DNA of 64,000 nucleotides from Methylococcaceae bacterium (GCA_030627205.1 DAOUSN010000006.1:1-64000); one strand, 5' to 3'; shown: positions 9,235-19,871, counted from the first letter of the stretch. Numbers and translations are program-made. Notes: a model not told the origin generated them from the sequence alone.

Positions 9235-10560
9235 TTAATGTGATAGGGTTCTTAAAAGATTCATGTAATCTTGGTTAAACTTTATATTACTCGTTTTTAG
9301 TTCATTAACGCGTTTACAGGCATTAATAACCGTAGTGTGGTCACGACCTCCAAAGGCATGTCCAATTTCAGGGTAGCTATGTGTAGTTAATTCTCTTGCT
9401 AATGTCATTGCTATTTGCCTAGGACGGGTAATGGTTTGTTTTCTCGCTTTAGAACATAAGTCAGCTATTTTAAGTTTAAAATATTCTGCCACAGTTTTTT
9501 GGATATTATCAATATTTACTCGCTTTTCTTGCAAGGAGATTAAATCTTGTAATGATTTTTTTGTAAACTCTAAGGTAATAATGGTATTTGTAAATTGAGC
9601 ATTAGCGACAACGCGTCTTAATGCCCCTTCTAAATCTCTAACGTTAGAAGGAACACGTTTGCTGATAAAAAAAGCCACTTCCTGTGGTAAGTCTATTCCC
9701 ATAATACTGGCTTTTTTCATTAAAATTGCGGTTCGAGTTTCTAAATCAGGTGGCTCTATAATAACAGGCAATCCCCAGCTAAAGCGTGATTTTAATCGGT
9801 CTTCAAGTCCATCTATTTCTTTAGGATATTGGTCACAAGTTAAGACAATTTGGTGTTTTTTATCTAAAAGGCTATTGAAGGTGTGAAAAAATTCTTCTTG
9901 TGAGCGTTCCTTACCTGCTAAAAATTGAATATCATCTACCAATAACACATCAATACTACGATAATAGTCTTTAAACTTAGAAAAACTATTTTGTTGCAAT
10001 GCTTTTACCATATCTTGAACAAATTTTTCAGAATGTAAATAAACTACATTAACTTGTGGTTTATTTTCTGAAATAGCATTGCCAATAGCGTGCATTAAGT
10101 GTGTTTTTCCTAATCCAGAGTTACCATAAATAAATAACGGATTGTAGGATTTACCCATACTTTCAGATACTTGTAAAGCAGCAGCTCTTGCGAGTTGATT
10201 TGAGTGACCCTCAATAAAACGATCAAAAGAAAAGGCTTTATTTAGAAAACTAGGGTGTTTTTTTTGTCCCACCTTAATAGCCGATTTATTTTTGATTTTT
10301 TTAGAAGAAATATCTTTTTCAGATTTAGATCCAATTTCAAGAGTAAGACTTAATGTGCCATTAGAAAATTCATAAATAGCATCTTCAAACTTGTTAAAAT
10401 AATGTTGCTTAACCCAATCAAGAACAAAACTATTTGGCGCAAGTAATTTTACTTGATTTTCGCTTTCTTCCGCCTGTAAAGGTCTAACCCAAGTACAAAA
10501 GTCAGACGATGGAATTTCATTTTCAAGTCTTAAAAGACAGTTATTCCAAGTTAAACTCAT
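9235..10560 (-). CDS. dnaA: Chromosomal replication initiator DnaA
   Basis: A 441-residue initiator with all four domains: N-terminal DnaB/DiaA-interaction domain (about 1-90), a short lysine-rich linker, an AAA+ core with Walker A GNSGLGKTHL and Walker B LLVDDIQFL, and the C-terminal DNA-binding domain with the signature HSYPEIGHAFGGRDHTTV. It binds oriC and ADP/ATP to start replication. It reads away from rpmH across a 213-bp gap. I see no perfect DnaA box in that gap, so neither autoregulation nor an origin there is demonstrated. Confidence 0.97.
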   Translation of the reverse strand: MSLTWNNCLLRLENEIPSSDFCTWVRPLQAEESENQVKLLAPNSFVLDWVKQHYFNKFEDAIYEFSNGTLSLTLEIGSKSEKDISSKKIKNKSAIKVGQKKHPSFLNKAFSFDRFIEGHSNQLARAAALQVSESMGKSYNPLFIYGNSGLGKTHLMHAIGNAISENKPQVNVVYLHSEKFVQDMVKALQQNSFSKFKDYYRSIDVLLVDDIQFLAGKERSQEEFFHTFNSLLDKKHQIVLTCDQYPKEIDGLEDRLKSRFSWGLPVIIEPPDLETRTAILMKKASIMGIDLPQEVAFFISKRVPSNVRDLEGALRRVVANAQFTNTIITLEFTKKSLQDLISLQEKRVNIDNIQKTVAEYFKLKIADLCSKARKQTITRPRQIAMTLARELTTHSYPEIGHAFGGRDHTTVINACKRVNELKTSNIKFNQDYMNLLRTLSH

Positions 10561-10688
10561 AGCTTTTCACGAATAAAAACAGGATGAATAATCGTCATCA
10601 AAAGGTTTCTCTCTTTAATTATGGGATAAAAATGAAGGTATTCTAATTATTACCGATGCAGATTAAAAGCAGTGATTAATCAATAATA

Positions 10689-10718
10689 TTGACAGATGGA
10701 TAGGGTTTATCTTATCAT
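10689..10718 (+). promoter_or_regulatory. Probable sigma-70 promoter for rpmH
   Basis: A perfect -35 TTGACA at 10689-10694 and a -10-like TATCAT at 10713-10718 are separated by 18 bp. They lie 56 bp before the rpmH start. No other gene in this orientation begins between them and rpmH. Confidence 0.6.
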
Positions 10719-10773
10719 CCTTCATCTTTTTTATCCGTTTTTTATTAAACTTAACTTTTAGGTCTTAAAATCA

Positions 10774-10908
10774 ATGAAAAGAACTTACCAACCCAGTAAA
10801 ATTAAACGTGCTCGCACTCATGGTTTTCGCGCTAGAATGGCGACTAAAGGTGGTCGTAACATCATCAACGCTCGTCGTGCTAAAGGTCGTGCTAAATTAA
10901 CTGTTTAG
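10774..10908 (+). CDS. rpmH: Ribosomal protein bL34
   Basis: A 44-residue, very basic protein of exactly the usual length for bL34 of the large ribosomal subunit. The N-terminus [19 protein letters not shown] and the following [19 protein letters not shown] are characteristic. It is divergent from dnaA and directly abuts rnpA, the near-universal gammaproteobacterial order. Confidence 0.97.
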   Translation: MKRTYQPSKIKRARTHGFRARMATKGGRNIINARRAKGRAKLTV

Positions 10909-11277
10909 TTGTTAATACAACCATCCTTTAGCTTTCCACCTTTTTTACGCTTAAAAACCCCTGCTGACTTTCAACAGGTTTTTACGCAGCCAGTAAAATC
11001 CACTGATCGGTATTTTACTTTGCTAGCGATTAAAAATCAGCTTGAACATCCTCGGTTGGGGCTTGCGATTGCTAAAAAAAATAGTAAGCGTGCAGTCGAT
11101 AGAAATAAAATTAAGCGCGTAACAAGAGAAAGTTTTAGGTTACAACAGCATGAGCTATCAGCGTTGGATATTGTAGTTTTAGCTCGTAGAGATGCGGCTA
11201 ATGCCTCGTCATCCCAATTAACAAAATCATTAGAAAAACATTGGGTCAAATTAGTAAAACAATGCGCTGGTTGCTGA
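10909..11277 (+). CDS. rnpA: Ribonuclease P protein component
   Basis: A 122-residue basic protein that binds RNase P RNA and helps process tRNA 5' ends. The family signature is visible as [21 protein letters not shown], followed by RESFR. The most likely start is a TTG that begins on the base right after the rpmH stop, which gives the expected N-terminus ([14 protein letters not shown]). Its end overlaps yidD by 16 bp. Confidence 0.93.
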   Translation: MLIQPSFSFPPFLRLKTPADFQQVFTQPVKSTDRYFTLLAIKNQLEHPRLGLAIAKKNSKRAVDRNKIKRVTRESFRLQQHELSALDIVVLARRDAANASSSQLTKSLEKHWVKLVKQCAGC

Positions 11278-11495
11278 TTGCTATTATAAAATTTTATGGG
11301 CTTTTTATAAGCCCTTTACTTGGGAATCATTGTCGATTTCACCCAAGCTGTTCAGGTTATGCCTTAGAAGCCATTCAATTACATGGTGCTGTAAAAGGCT
11401 CTTATCTTACGCTTAAACGCTTATTAAAATGCCACCCGTTTCATCCAGGGGGGCTTGACCCCGTTCCCGAAAAATTTGGTAAAAAAAATGGATAA
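11262..11495 (+). CDS. yidD: Membrane protein insertion efficiency factor YidD
   Basis: A 77-residue protein when started at ATG 11262 ([21 protein letters not shown]). Upstream codons including a TTG at 11241 are open but less likely. The conserved [15 protein letters not shown] block and the [13 protein letters not shown] tail identify YidD, which helps YidC insert inner-membrane proteins. It overlaps rnpA upstream and yidC by 8 bp downstream, so it is translated within the rpmH-rnpA-yidD-yidC operon. Confidence 0.93.
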   Translation: MRWLLIAIIKFYGLFISPLLGNHCRFHPSCSGYALEAIQLHGAVKGSYLTLKRLLKCHPFHPGGLDPVPEKFGKKNG

Positions 11496-13173
11496 TATTA
11501 GATTTATACTGGTACTTGCTTTAGCAATGATCGGTTACATGATGTGGGAATCATGGCAGATAGATTATGTTTACCCCAAACCCGATATTAATGCAATAGA
11601 GCTACCTCTCGTTGATAATAAAGAAGAGTTACCTATTGAAGGCAATACGCAAGTTACAAATTCTTCGGTACCGTTATCAGAGGTTAATTCAGGAAAATTA
11701 ATTAAAGTTGAAACCGATGTTTTTTCATTGGAAATTGATACTGAAGGCGGTACATTACGCAATCTTGATTTAGTTCAATATCCGCTTGAAAAAGAAAATA
11801 CCGTGGTTACCAAGCTGCTTAAAATGATTGGTATGACACCTGATAAAACCAATGTTACCCCGATACGAATGTTTAATAGCAGTGTCGAAAAATTGTTTTT
11901 AGCCCAAAGCGGTTTAATTGCAGGAACAAATTCTGCGACAGCCCCAGATCATCACCAACTTTTTATTGCTGAAAAAAATAACTATAAATTAGCAATAGGT
12001 GAGCAAACCTTAATTATTCCTTTAACGTGGAATAATGGTAAAGGACTAACAGTCACTAAAATATTAACGTTTACACGTGGAAGTTATAATATTAAATTGA
12101 CTCAAACACTTAATAATAACAGCGATAGTGCGTGGACTGGGAGGCAGTATAGCCAATTTCAAAGACGACCTTTTGAAGATGAAAAAAAGAATACCTTTAT
12201 TCGTACTTATTCAGGTGGGGTCTTTTATACCGAAGAAGATAAATATCAAAAAGTTGATTTTGAGGATATGGCAGAGGAAAACCTAAAGGTCACCACATTA
12301 GGAGGTTGGAGTGGCTATATTCAGCACTATTTTGCTGCATTATGGGTTCCGCCTGCTAATCAAGAAAATATTTTTTATACTAAAGAACTTAAAGATTGGC
12401 GTTATGTTATTGGCTCTTATTCACCAGAAATTAACGTTGGTGTACAGAGCGAAGGAATTTTTAAATCACAACTTTTTGTTGGCCCTAAAATTCAACCAAT
12501 GATGGAGCAAATTTCACCAGGTTTAGAGTTAACAGTTGATTATGGCTGGTTAACTTTTTTTGGAAAATATATTTATGCGGGGTTGAATTGGTTTAATAAT
12601 CATATTCATAACTGGGGGTTATCTATTTTATGCGTTACTTTTTGTATTAAATTATTATTCTTTCCTTTGTCGCAGGCGAGTTATCGTTCGATGGCAAGAA
12701 TGCGTAAAATTCAACCTAAGTTGAAAGAGCTAAAAGAACAATGTGCAGATGATAGACAGCGTTTCAATACTGAAATGATGTCAATGTATAAAAAAGAAAA
12801 AGTGAATCCTTTGGGAGGTTGTTTACCCATTATGGTACAAATTCCTGTATTTATTTCTTTGTACTGGGTATTAATTGAAACCGTTGAATTACGCCAAGCA
12901 CCCTTTTTAGGTTGGTTGACGGATTTATCAGCACAAGATCCATTCTATCTATTACCGGTTTTATACGGTATTACGATGAAGATACAACAAAGCTTAAATC
13001 CTCCGCCAATAGACCCTGTACAAGCAAGAGTTATGCAGATGTTTCCCATTATGTTTACCTTCTTTTTCTTGTTTTTTCCATCAGGATTAGTTTTATACTG
13101 GATTTGTAATAATACCTTGTCGATTATTCAACAATGGTATATTACCAAGAGGATTACGGCTGAGAGTAATTAA
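11488..13173 (+). CDS. yidC: Membrane protein insertase YidC
   Basis: A 561-residue insertase from ATG 11488 ([20 protein letters not shown]). It has the Gram-negative layout: an N-terminal transmembrane anchor, a large periplasmic beta domain (about residues 45-330), then the conserved membrane core with [10 protein letters not shown], the [18 protein letters not shown] cytoplasmic segment and [20 protein letters not shown]. It inserts and folds inner-membrane proteins with or without SecYEG. mnmE, the usual next gene, is missing; a terminator hairpin follows. Confidence 0.96.
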   Translation: MDNIRFILVLALAMIGYMMWESWQIDYVYPKPDINAIELPLVDNKEELPIEGNTQVTNSSVPLSEVNSGKLIKVETDVFSLEIDTEGGTLRNLDLVQYPLEKENTVVTKLLKMIGMTPDKTNVTPIRMFNSSVEKLFLAQSGLIAGTNSATAPDHHQLFIAEKNNYKLAIGEQTLIIPLTWNNGKGLTVTKILTFTRGSYNIKLTQTLNNNSDSAWTGRQYSQFQRRPFEDEKKNTFIRTYSGGVFYTEEDKYQKVDFEDMAEENLKVTTLGGWSGYIQHYFAALWVPPANQENIFYTKELKDWRYVIGSYSPEINVGVQSEGIFKSQLFVGPKIQPMMEQISPGLELTVDYGWLTFFGKYIYAGLNWFNNHIHNWGLSILCVTFCIKLLFFPLSQASYRSMARMRKIQPKLKELKEQCADDRQRFNTEMMSMYKKEKVNPLGGCLPIMVQIPVFISLYWVLIETVELRQAPFLGWLTDLSAQDPFYLLPVLYGITMKIQQSLNPPPIDPVQARVMQMFPIMFTFFFLFFPSGLVLYWICNNTLSIIQQWYITKRITAESN

Positions 13174-13225
13174 TCTTTAAGGATAATAGCAATAAAAACG
13201 TTATCTTTGAGAAGATAGAAAAATA

Positions 13226-13278
13226 AAGCGGACGGAATAAAAATGGCGTAAAATTCGTGCTTTTTTTATCCGCCGCTT
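13226..13278. terminator. Bidirectional terminator hairpin between yidC and argC
   Basis: A long imperfect stem pairs AAGCGG-A-CGGA (from 13226) with the inverse TCCGCCGCTT (ending 13278), extended by an A-rich left arm against a T-run right arm. It sits between convergent yidC and argC and has T-rich flanks usable in either direction. Confidence 0.7.
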
Positions 13279-13309
13279 ATTTTTAGTATTAGCGCATAAA
13301 TAGTACCTA

Positions 13310-14344
13310 CTAAGGATACAAGGCAATAGTTTCTAATCCTAAGTTTTCATCAAAGGCATAGATTAAATTCATTGCTTGTACCGCTTGTCCTGCTGCTCCT
13401 TTTACTAAATTATCAATGACTGATAAAATCACCAAGGTATTTTCGCCTTGCGGTTTAAATAAACCAATTTGACAATTATTACTGCCACGAACATTACGGG
13501 TATCTGGAGCAGTTTGTTGAGCTAAAACCTTAACAAAGATTTCATTTGCATAACGCTGTTCATACAAGCTCTGAATTTCAGCAAGCTCTATATCTGTTTG
13601 TAGATATAAAGTTGCATGAATTCCACGTATCATTGGGATTAAATGCGGAACAAAGGTTAGGTTTATCGCTGAGTTTGTTGTCATTGAAGCTAAACCTTGC
13701 TTAATTTCAGGTAAATGTCGATGACCATCAACATTATAGGCTTTAAAACTTTCACCTGTTTCGCTCATTAAGGTAGGTAATGCCGCCTTACGTCCTGCCC
13801 CACTCACACCTGATTTCACATCAGCAATAATAGCCGTTGAATCAATAAGTCCTGCTTCCATTAACGGTAATAACCCCAGTTGAACCGCTGTTGGATAACA
13901 ACCTGGGCAGGCAATTAATGAAGCTTTTTTAATTAGTTCACGGTTCATTTCCACTAAACCATAAACACTGTATTGAATTAAATCAACACAGGCATGAGGC
14001 ATTCCATACCATTTTTCCCAAACAGCAACATCTTGTAAACGAAAATCAGCTGATAGGTCGATAACTTTAATGCCATGATTTAATAAAGCTGATACCATCG
14101 TCATCGCAATACCATTTGGTGTTGCAAAAAATACTAAATCACACTGTTTAAGTGATTTTATTGTTGGTAAGGTAAATACTAGCTCATACAAGCCCTGTAA
14201 ATTAGGATAAACTTCATCAATACGTTTTCCTGTATCTGTTCGTGAGGTAACAATAGTTATTTCAACCTTTGGATGTCTGGCTAAAATTCGTAATAGTTCA
14301 ACCCCTGTATAACCTGTTCCACCAACAATGCCGATTTTAATCAT
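13310..14344 (-). CDS. argC: N-acetyl-gamma-glutamyl-phosphate reductase
   Basis: A 344-residue enzyme of arginine biosynthesis that reduces N-acetylglutamyl phosphate to the semialdehyde with NADPH. The nucleotide-binding [17 protein letters not shown] is at the N-terminus, the catalytic-cysteine motif is [17 protein letters not shown] and the HRHLPEI segment is present. An ATG at 14344 preceded by GAGGAG is the best start; the frame extends a little further upstream to a TTG. No other arg gene is adjacent. Confidence 0.95.
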   Translation of the reverse strand: MIKIGIVGGTGYTGVELLRILARHPKVEITIVTSRTDTGKRIDEVYPNLQGLYELVFTLPTIKSLKQCDLVFFATPNGIAMTMVSALLNHGIKVIDLSADFRLQDVAVWEKWYGMPHACVDLIQYSVYGLVEMNRELIKKASLIACPGCYPTAVQLGLLPLMEAGLIDSTAIIADVKSGVSGAGRKAALPTLMSETGESFKAYNVDGHRHLPEIKQGLASMTTNSAINLTFVPHLIPMIRGIHATLYLQTDIELAEIQSLYEQRYANEIFVKVLAQQTAPDTRNVRGSNNCQIGLFKPQGENTLVILSVIDNLVKGAAGQAVQAMNLIYAFDENLGLETIALYP

Positions 14345-14387
14345 TTGTATTTTTCTCCTCAATTAGAACTAAGTAATATCATACAAG

Positions 14388-14942
14388 CTAGGTACGTTGA
14401 AATAAATAATAATCAACTTCACCAGCGGATTTGTTTTTTAGGCATTGCCAATTTTCAGGCATTCCTTGAAGGACAAGTTGATGCTCAACTTCCAAATAAA
14501 TTTTAGCATTGAGTGCGAGCCAGTTTTTATTTTCTAACCATTGACAACTTTTAATAGCTAAATTTTTATTAAATGGTGGGTCGATGAACACTAAATCAAA
14601 GGGTTGTGGCTTAGTTAAGCTTAGAAAATCAAAAACCTCATTTTTAACCAACTTGATTTGCGTTGCAGCTAAATTATCGGCATTATTTTTTAATTGTCGG
14701 CAAACATTTGGATTTTGCTCAACTTGTAATACTTTAGTTGCTCCACGAGATGCGGCTTCAAAACTTAAAGCCCCACTGCCTGCATATAAATCTAAACAAT
14801 GACTAGCTATTACATCATTTTGTAGCCAGTTAAATAAGGTTTCACGTATTTTACTAGCTGTTGGTCGCAAACCTTCAGCATCATCAAAAATAATTTGCCG
14901 ACTGCGCCAATAACCTGCAATAATTCTCAGTTTATTATTCAT
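14388..14942 (-). CDS. rsmD: 16S rRNA (guanine966-N2)-methyltransferase
   Basis: A 184-residue SAM-dependent methyltransferase that methylates G966 of 16S rRNA. The family start RIIAGYWRSRQI, the PTASKIRETLFNWL segment, the SAM-binding LDLYAGSGALSFEAASRGA and the catalytic FIDPPF are all visible. Its stop is 43 bp from the argC start on the same strand, so the two may share a transcript. The usual neighbours ftsY and coaD are not present. Confidence 0.94.
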   Translation of the reverse strand: MNNKLRIIAGYWRSRQIIFDDAEGLRPTASKIRETLFNWLQNDVIASHCLDLYAGSGALSFEAASRGATKVLQVEQNPNVCRQLKNNADNLAATQIKLVKNEVFDFLSLTKPQPFDLVFIDPPFNKNLAIKSCQWLENKNWLALNAKIYLEVEHQLVLQGMPENWQCLKNKSAGEVDYYLFQRT

Positions 14943-15052
14943 TTACTCTGTCCTTACCTAAAAGTTTAAAAGTAGTTTATACTTTTATTTTTAAAAAGAT
15001 GGATAAATAAAATAATTTTTACTATCTTTTTTAGTAAACCAACCGCTAAAAC

Positions 15053-15067
15053 CATTGGAATCCAATG
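15053..15067. promoter_or_regulatory. Short perfect inverted repeat upstream of the DUF3298 gene
   Basis: CATTGG-AAT-CCAATG forms a perfect 6-bp inverted repeat about 38 bp before the start at 15105. TATTGGATT follows at 15090-15098 and repeats part of an arm. It may be an operator, but no cognate regulator is identified. Confidence 0.25.
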
Positions 15068-15104
15068 TCAATAGCTAAATTATAAACCTATTGGATTAAG
15101 CATT

Positions 15105-15833
15105 ATGTTGATTAAAAAAACAGATTTTATTATTCTTAGCGTTATTATTTTATGTTTTTATAGTTTAGTGCAGGCTCAAAGTTTGTCGACAAAAAATAAA
15201 ATTATAAATCATCAGTACCAATTGACACATAATAATCCTAACTGGGAAATTAATGCTGAATACCCTGAAATTATTTTAACCAATAAACAAGTTGCAAGAG
15301 ATTTTAATACGCTTGCAAAAACATTAGTGATGACCAATGTGGAGACATTTAAACAAACATTTGCCAATGATAATAACACTGAGCTTACTTATGACATGTC
15401 AATTAGTTATACTGTTGAGTTACTGAATGACAACTTAGTTAGTCTTTTTTTTCAAGGGAGAGAATTTACAGGTGGCGCACATGGGAATTCTTGGAGTTTT
15501 ACTCTTAACTATGATTTAAAAAATAATAAAAAGCTAGAACTTAGGGATTTATTTAAAGGGAATGTGAATTTTCTATCATTTATTTCCAAACAAAGTATTC
15601 ATCAAATTATGACAAGTCAAGGCGAATCTGCGGTTAATGAATGGATTACAGGTGGAGCTAGTGAAAATATTGAAAATTTTAAAAGTTGGAATATGACTTC
15701 AACAGGCTTAAAAATTACTTTTGATCCTTATCAAGTTGCCTCGTATGCAGAAGGAATTTTTACAACACTTATCCCTTATAAAAGCTGCACCTCAATACTA
15801 ACAGGCTCATTTCTTACCTCGATTTCTCAATAG
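15105..15833 (+). CDS. Secreted DUF3298/DUF4163 (RsiV-like fold) protein
   Basis: A 242-residue protein with an N-terminal signal peptide or anchor (about residues 9-25, ending VQAQS). The mature region resembles the DUF4163-DUF3298 pair: an N-terminal segment with YPEI and the repeated beta elements, the typical GGAHGN motif, then LRDLFKG and FDPYQVASYAEG near the C-terminus. In RsiV this fold binds lysozyme, but many members are uncharacterised; no sigma factor is next to this gene. It is 22 bp ahead of two ABC permease genes and could be in their operon. Confidence 0.75.
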   Translation: MLIKKTDFIILSVIILCFYSLVQAQSLSTKNKIINHQYQLTHNNPNWEINAEYPEIILTNKQVARDFNTLAKTLVMTNVETFKQTFANDNNTELTYDMSISYTVELLNDNLVSLFFQGREFTGGAHGNSWSFTLNYDLKNNKKLELRDLFKGNVNFLSFISKQSIHQIMTSQGESAVNEWITGGASENIENFKSWNMTSTGLKITFDPYQVASYAEGIFTTLIPYKSCTSILTGSFLTSISQ

Positions 15834-15855
15834 TTTCGAGAGGAATGGCAATCAA

Positions 15856-16827
15856 ATGTTAAATTACATCATTCGTCGGTTTTTATATGCGTTACCGTTA
15901 TTGATGGGGGTTAATATTTTAACCTTTGTCTTATTTTTTATTGTCAATAGTCCTGATGATATGGCTCGAATGCAGTTAGGGCAGAAACATGTTACTCAAC
16001 AAGCGGTTGAAAATTGGAAACAACAGCGGGGTTATGATTTACCATTATTATGGAATTCTAAGTCTGATAACCCTTTAACAACAACCATTTTTTATCAAAA
16101 ATCTATTCGTTTATTTGTCTTTGATTTTGGAATTTCAGATAGTGGGCGCACGATTGGAAGTGATATTAAACAACGGATGTGGCCAAGTTTAGCGATTGCC
16201 TTACCTTCATTAGCTGTTGGACTTTTGGTTAATATTTCTGTGGCATTATTAATGGTATTATTTCGTAATAGCTATATTGAATTGAGCAGTATTATTTTAT
16301 GCGTGGTATTAATGTCAATCTCTTCATTATTTTATATTATTGGGGGACAGTTTTTAGTCGGTAAATTACTTCGTCTTGTTCCTATTTCGGGTTATGATAC
16401 AGGTTTTAATGCGTTTAAATTTCTAATTTTACCTGTGTTAATTGCCGTTGTTGCAGGCATAGGCTCAGGAGCTAGGTGGTATCGGACTTTATTTTTAGAA
16501 GAGGTAGAAAAAGATTATGTGCGTACAGCAAGAGCAAAAGGACTAACAGAAACTCAGGTTCTATTTAAACATGTATTACCCAATGCGTTAATTCCTATTT
16601 TAACAGGTGTCGTAGTTGTATTACCATTATTATTTATGGGTAGTTTAATTACCGAGTCTTTTTTTAGTATTCCTGGATTAGGAAGTTACACCATAGATGC
16701 GATTAATCGACAAGACTTTGCTATTGTTAGGGCGATGGTTTTTTTAGGTTCGGTTTTATATATTTTAGGTTTATTAATGACGGATATATCTTATACCTTT
16801 GTTGACCCGCGAGTTAGGTTATCTTAA
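15856..16827 (+). CDS. Oligopeptide-type ABC transporter permease (DppB/OppB-like)
   Basis: A 323-residue permease with the family N-terminus MLNYIIRRFLYALPLLMGVNILTF trimmed here to its recognisable RRFLYALPLL motif, six predicted membrane segments, and the EAA loop YVRTARAKGLTETQVLFKHVLPNA that contacts the ATPase. The final helices carry ESFFSIPGLG, typical of this subfamily. It overlaps the next permease by one base (TAATG). No substrate-binding protein or ATPase gene is adjacent, so substrate cannot be inferred. Confidence 0.85.
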   Translation: MLNYIIRRFLYALPLLMGVNILTFVLFFIVNSPDDMARMQLGQKHVTQQAVENWKQQRGYDLPLLWNSKSDNPLTTTIFYQKSIRLFVFDFGISDSGRTIGSDIKQRMWPSLAIALPSLAVGLLVNISVALLMVLFRNSYIELSSIILCVVLMSISSLFYIIGGQFLVGKLLRLVPISGYDTGFNAFKFLILPVLIAVVAGIGSGARWYRTLFLEEVEKDYVRTARAKGLTETQVLFKHVLPNALIPILTGVVVVLPLLFMGSLITESFFSIPGLGSYTIDAINRQDFAIVRAMVFLGSVLYILGLLMTDISYTFVDPRVRLS

Positions 16828-18191
16828 TGGTGATTTTATGGACAGATAGCTTAATTTATTTATTAGTTTTAATTATAATTTCTTTAAGTTTTTATTTAGC
16901 TAAAAAACCACAATTACAACGACCTTTAGCAGCTATATCCGCTAATAAAATAGGGATGTTATCACTAGTTTTTCTATTATTTTTTATAGCGATTGGTTTG
17001 TTAGATTCAATTCATTTTAAATCAAATGAAACTAGTGCTAAACCGATTATTAGTGTTTTAGATTATTGGGCAACACCATTACGAATGATGGGAGAGAAAA
17101 CCTACTCTTCTCCTTTTGCAACCCATCTTTATAGTAAGGAAACGATTATTTTAGCAGATGGTTCTAAAACTTGGGATTATTCACGATTGCAGTATGGAGG
17201 CAGTCATTTAAAACAGCCTGAATTAGAAAAAACAACTGATATTTTAATAAAAGCTAGTAGTGGATTTATTAAAGGAATGACTTTATTTGGGATTATATTT
17301 TTTTTAATATTTTTTTATGCTAGTCATCAAACTAAAAATAAAATAGACTTCAGTTTTTATAAGTTAGGATTAAAACTAATAACCCATCCTGTTTATTTAT
17401 TAGGATTATTATTAATATCTATCACCTATATGGTCATTGAGCTTTCAGGATATTATCATGTTTTTGGCACTGATAAAGTAGGTGAAGATGTTTTTTATCA
17501 AGCGATTAAAAGTATTCGTACTGGTTTAGTGATTGGTTCACTCACTACATTAATTATGCTTCCATTAGCGATTATTTTTGGGATTATGGCAGGATTTTTC
17601 CGTGGTTGGGTTGATGATTTAATTCAGTATCTTTACACCACTTTAAATTCTATTCCAAGTGTTTTATTAATAGCCGCTTCTATATTAATGGTACAAGTAT
17701 ATATGGCAAATCATCAGCAGGAATTTACTAGTTTAATTGTTCGTGCAGATATGCGGTTATTATTTTTATGTTTAATATTAGGGGTAACAAGCTGGACGGG
17801 ATTGTGTCGTTTATTACGTGCAGAAACGTTAAAATTACGCGAAATGGACTATGTGCAGGCAGCCCAAGCACTTGGGGTTAGACGTAGCATGATTTTATTT
17901 CGTCATATTTTACCAAATGTTATGCATATTGTTCTTATTTCGGTGGTGTTAGATTTTAGTGCTTTAGTGCTTGCAGAAGCAGTTTTATCCTATATTAATA
18001 TTGGTGTTGATCCAACCACTTATAGTTGGGGAAATATGATTAATGGTGCGCGATTGGAAATGGCACGAGAGCCTATTGTATGGTGGTCATTAAGTGCATC
18101 ATTTGTATTTATGTTTAGCTTGGTTTTAGCGGCTAATTTATTTGCAGATTGTGTTAGAGATGCGTTTGACCCTAGAAGGGCGCAAATTTAA
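16827..18191 (+). CDS. Oligopeptide-type ABC transporter permease (DppC/OppC-like), long form
   Basis: A 454-residue permease, clearly longer than the roughly 300 residues usual for OppC/DppC. The C-terminal part (about 235-454) is the standard domain: FGTDKVGEDVF, then the EAA loop YVQAAQALGVRRSMILFRHILPN, and a final FADCVRDAFDPR. The N-terminal 230 residues hold extra membrane segments (about 8-25, 45-62, 150-170 and 190-215) and a periplasmic stretch. It is the partner of the upstream permease. ATPase subunits must lie elsewhere. Confidence 0.85.
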   Translation: MVILWTDSLIYLLVLIIISLSFYLAKKPQLQRPLAAISANKIGMLSLVFLLFFIAIGLLDSIHFKSNETSAKPIISVLDYWATPLRMMGEKTYSSPFATHLYSKETIILADGSKTWDYSRLQYGGSHLKQPELEKTTDILIKASSGFIKGMTLFGIIFFLIFFYASHQTKNKIDFSFYKLGLKLITHPVYLLGLLLISITYMVIELSGYYHVFGTDKVGEDVFYQAIKSIRTGLVIGSLTTLIMLPLAIIFGIMAGFFRGWVDDLIQYLYTTLNSIPSVLLIAASILMVQVYMANHQQEFTSLIVRADMRLLFLCLILGVTSWTGLCRLLRAETLKLREMDYVQAAQALGVRRSMILFRHILPNVMHIVLISVVLDFSALVLAEAVLSYINIGVDPTTYSWGNMINGARLEMAREPIVWWSLSASFVFMFSLVLAANLFADCVRDAFDPRRAQI

Positions 18192-18240
18192 TTTAAAAAT
18201 AAAACTATAATATTTATGGACACGGTTAAAATTCCGTGCC

Positions 18241-18272
18241 AAAAAACCCGTATTACGCAAGTTCCATACGGG
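18241..18272 (-). terminator. Rho-independent terminator of zwf
   Basis: On the minus strand CCCGTAT and ATACGGG form a perfect 7-bp stem (18247-18272) followed by TTTTTT (18241-18246). It starts 42 bp beyond the zwf stop. A smaller hairpin, CACGG/CCGTG, lies at 18221-18238. Confidence 0.8.
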
Positions 18273-18314
18273 CTACGGCTAAGTAGAAAGCTATACTAAT
18301 ATTTTTTGTTAATT

Positions 18315-19805
18315 TTATTCACACTTAGACGGTGTTAACGAGCTACGCCAATATTGTTTATCAGTTTCAAATAAACGCTGGCACTCAGTCGGCCCCCATG
18401 AACCCGCAGGATAAGTGGTGATGAAATCCCTTTCTACAGCCCATTTTTGTAAAATAGGATCAACAATGCGCCATGCGTATTCAACTTCATCAAAACGTAA
18501 AAATAAAGAACGGTCGCCTTCGATGACATCAAGTAATAAATCCTCATAAGCATCGGTATGACTTTCATTGTCATTTCTAAAACTTGCATCAAGACTACGA
18601 ACACGAGTACGCATTTCCAAACCAGGTTCTTTAACCGTCATTTCCATACGAATACATTCTTCTGGTTGAATTCCTAATAATAACCAATTAGGATTTTTAC
18701 ACTGTATCGGTGTATCTTGAAAAAATTGTAATGGCGGTTGTTTAAAACAAATAGAAATACTTGACTGTCCCTTTGCCATTCGTTTTCCTGTTCGCAAATA
18801 AAACGGAACATCACTCCAACGCCAATTATCAACATAAAGTTTCATTGCTGCATAAGTTTCAGTGACACTATTTGCAGGTACATTTTCTTCCTGCAAATAC
18901 CCATTTACTTTTTTACCATCAATTATTCCTTCTGAATATTGAGCTCTAAAAGCACACGCATTAACCGATTGTTTAGTAATAGGACGAATAGACTTTAAAA
19001 CTTTAACTTTTTCATCGCGTAATGATTCAGCATCCATTGATGCAGGAGGTTCCATTGCGACTAACGTTAATAGTTGTAATAAATGACTTTGTAACATATC
19101 ACGCATTGCACCAGCATCATCATAATAACTAGCGCGACTACCTATTCCCATATCCTCAGAATGGGTGATTTGAATATGGTCAATATAATGACGATTCCAT
19201 AAAGGTTCTAACATCACATTAGCAAAACGAAACACTAAAACATTTTGTACTGTACCTTTCCCTAAATAATGGTCAATACGATAAATTTGTTCTTCATCTA
19301 AATAACGCGAAATTCGTTGTTGAAGGGCTTGAGAGCTTTCTAAATCATAACCGAAAGGTTTTTCGATAATCATTCTACGCCAGCCACTTGTTTGCTTTAA
19401 TAAGTTCACATGGCTTAATTTTTCAATCACATCTGCAAAATATTCAGGACTAATAGCCAAATAAAATGCCATATTACTGGGAAAATCACCACTATTATTT
19501 AACTCTTTAGCGAGTTTTAAATAATCATCAGCTTCATCAATATTGACTTTTGCATAGGATAATTTTTCAGAGAAACGTTGAAAAACATCCTCATCTAAGC
19601 CACCTCGAGCTTTTGCATCAATCATTTCACGAGCTTCGGTGATTAATTTATCATTATCCCAGTCACGTCTCCCTATCGCCAAGATTTTACTTCCTTGAGG
19701 TAAGCGATTTTCCATTTCTAAGTGGTAAAGAGCGGGCATTAATTTGACACGAGATAAATTTCCCGTTGCTCCAAAGATTACATAAGTACATGCTTTATTT
19801 AGCAT
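18315..19805 (-). CDS. zwf: Glucose-6-phosphate 1-dehydrogenase
   Basis: A 496-residue enzyme of normal length that oxidises glucose-6-phosphate to 6-phosphogluconolactone, the entry to the oxidative pentose phosphate and Entner-Doudoroff pathways. The NADP-binding [19 protein letters not shown] is at the N-terminus, followed by the active-site signature [13 protein letters not shown] and EKPFG. pgl and gnd or edd are not next to it. A clear terminator follows it on the minus strand. Confidence 0.96.
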   Translation of the reverse strand: MLNKACTYVIFGATGNLSRVKLMPALYHLEMENRLPQGSKILAIGRRDWDNDKLITEAREMIDAKARGGLDEDVFQRFSEKLSYAKVNIDEADDYLKLAKELNNSGDFPSNMAFYLAISPEYFADVIEKLSHVNLLKQTSGWRRMIIEKPFGYDLESSQALQQRISRYLDEEQIYRIDHYLGKGTVQNVLVFRFANVMLEPLWNRHYIDHIQITHSEDMGIGSRASYYDDAGAMRDMLQSHLLQLLTLVAMEPPASMDAESLRDEKVKVLKSIRPITKQSVNACAFRAQYSEGIIDGKKVNGYLQEENVPANSVTETYAAMKLYVDNWRWSDVPFYLRTGKRMAKGQSSISICFKQPPLQFFQDTPIQCKNPNWLLLGIQPEECIRMEMTVKEPGLEMRTRVRSLDASFRNDNESHTDAYEDLLLDVIEGDRSLFLRFDEVEYAWRIVDPILQKWAVERDFITTYPAGSWGPTECQRLFETDKQYWRSSLTPSKCE

Positions 19806-19871
19806 TTATAGTTCCATTTATCAAGGTTAAAAAATAAGTTATTACTGACAAGAATATTTCATTTTAATAAA

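Noticed and set aside
10561-10773. The dnaA-rpmH gap as the replication origin
   Set aside because: Only degenerate TTATCC-like sequences occur and no AT-rich unwinding element with clustered boxes could be defined; I did not call an origin.
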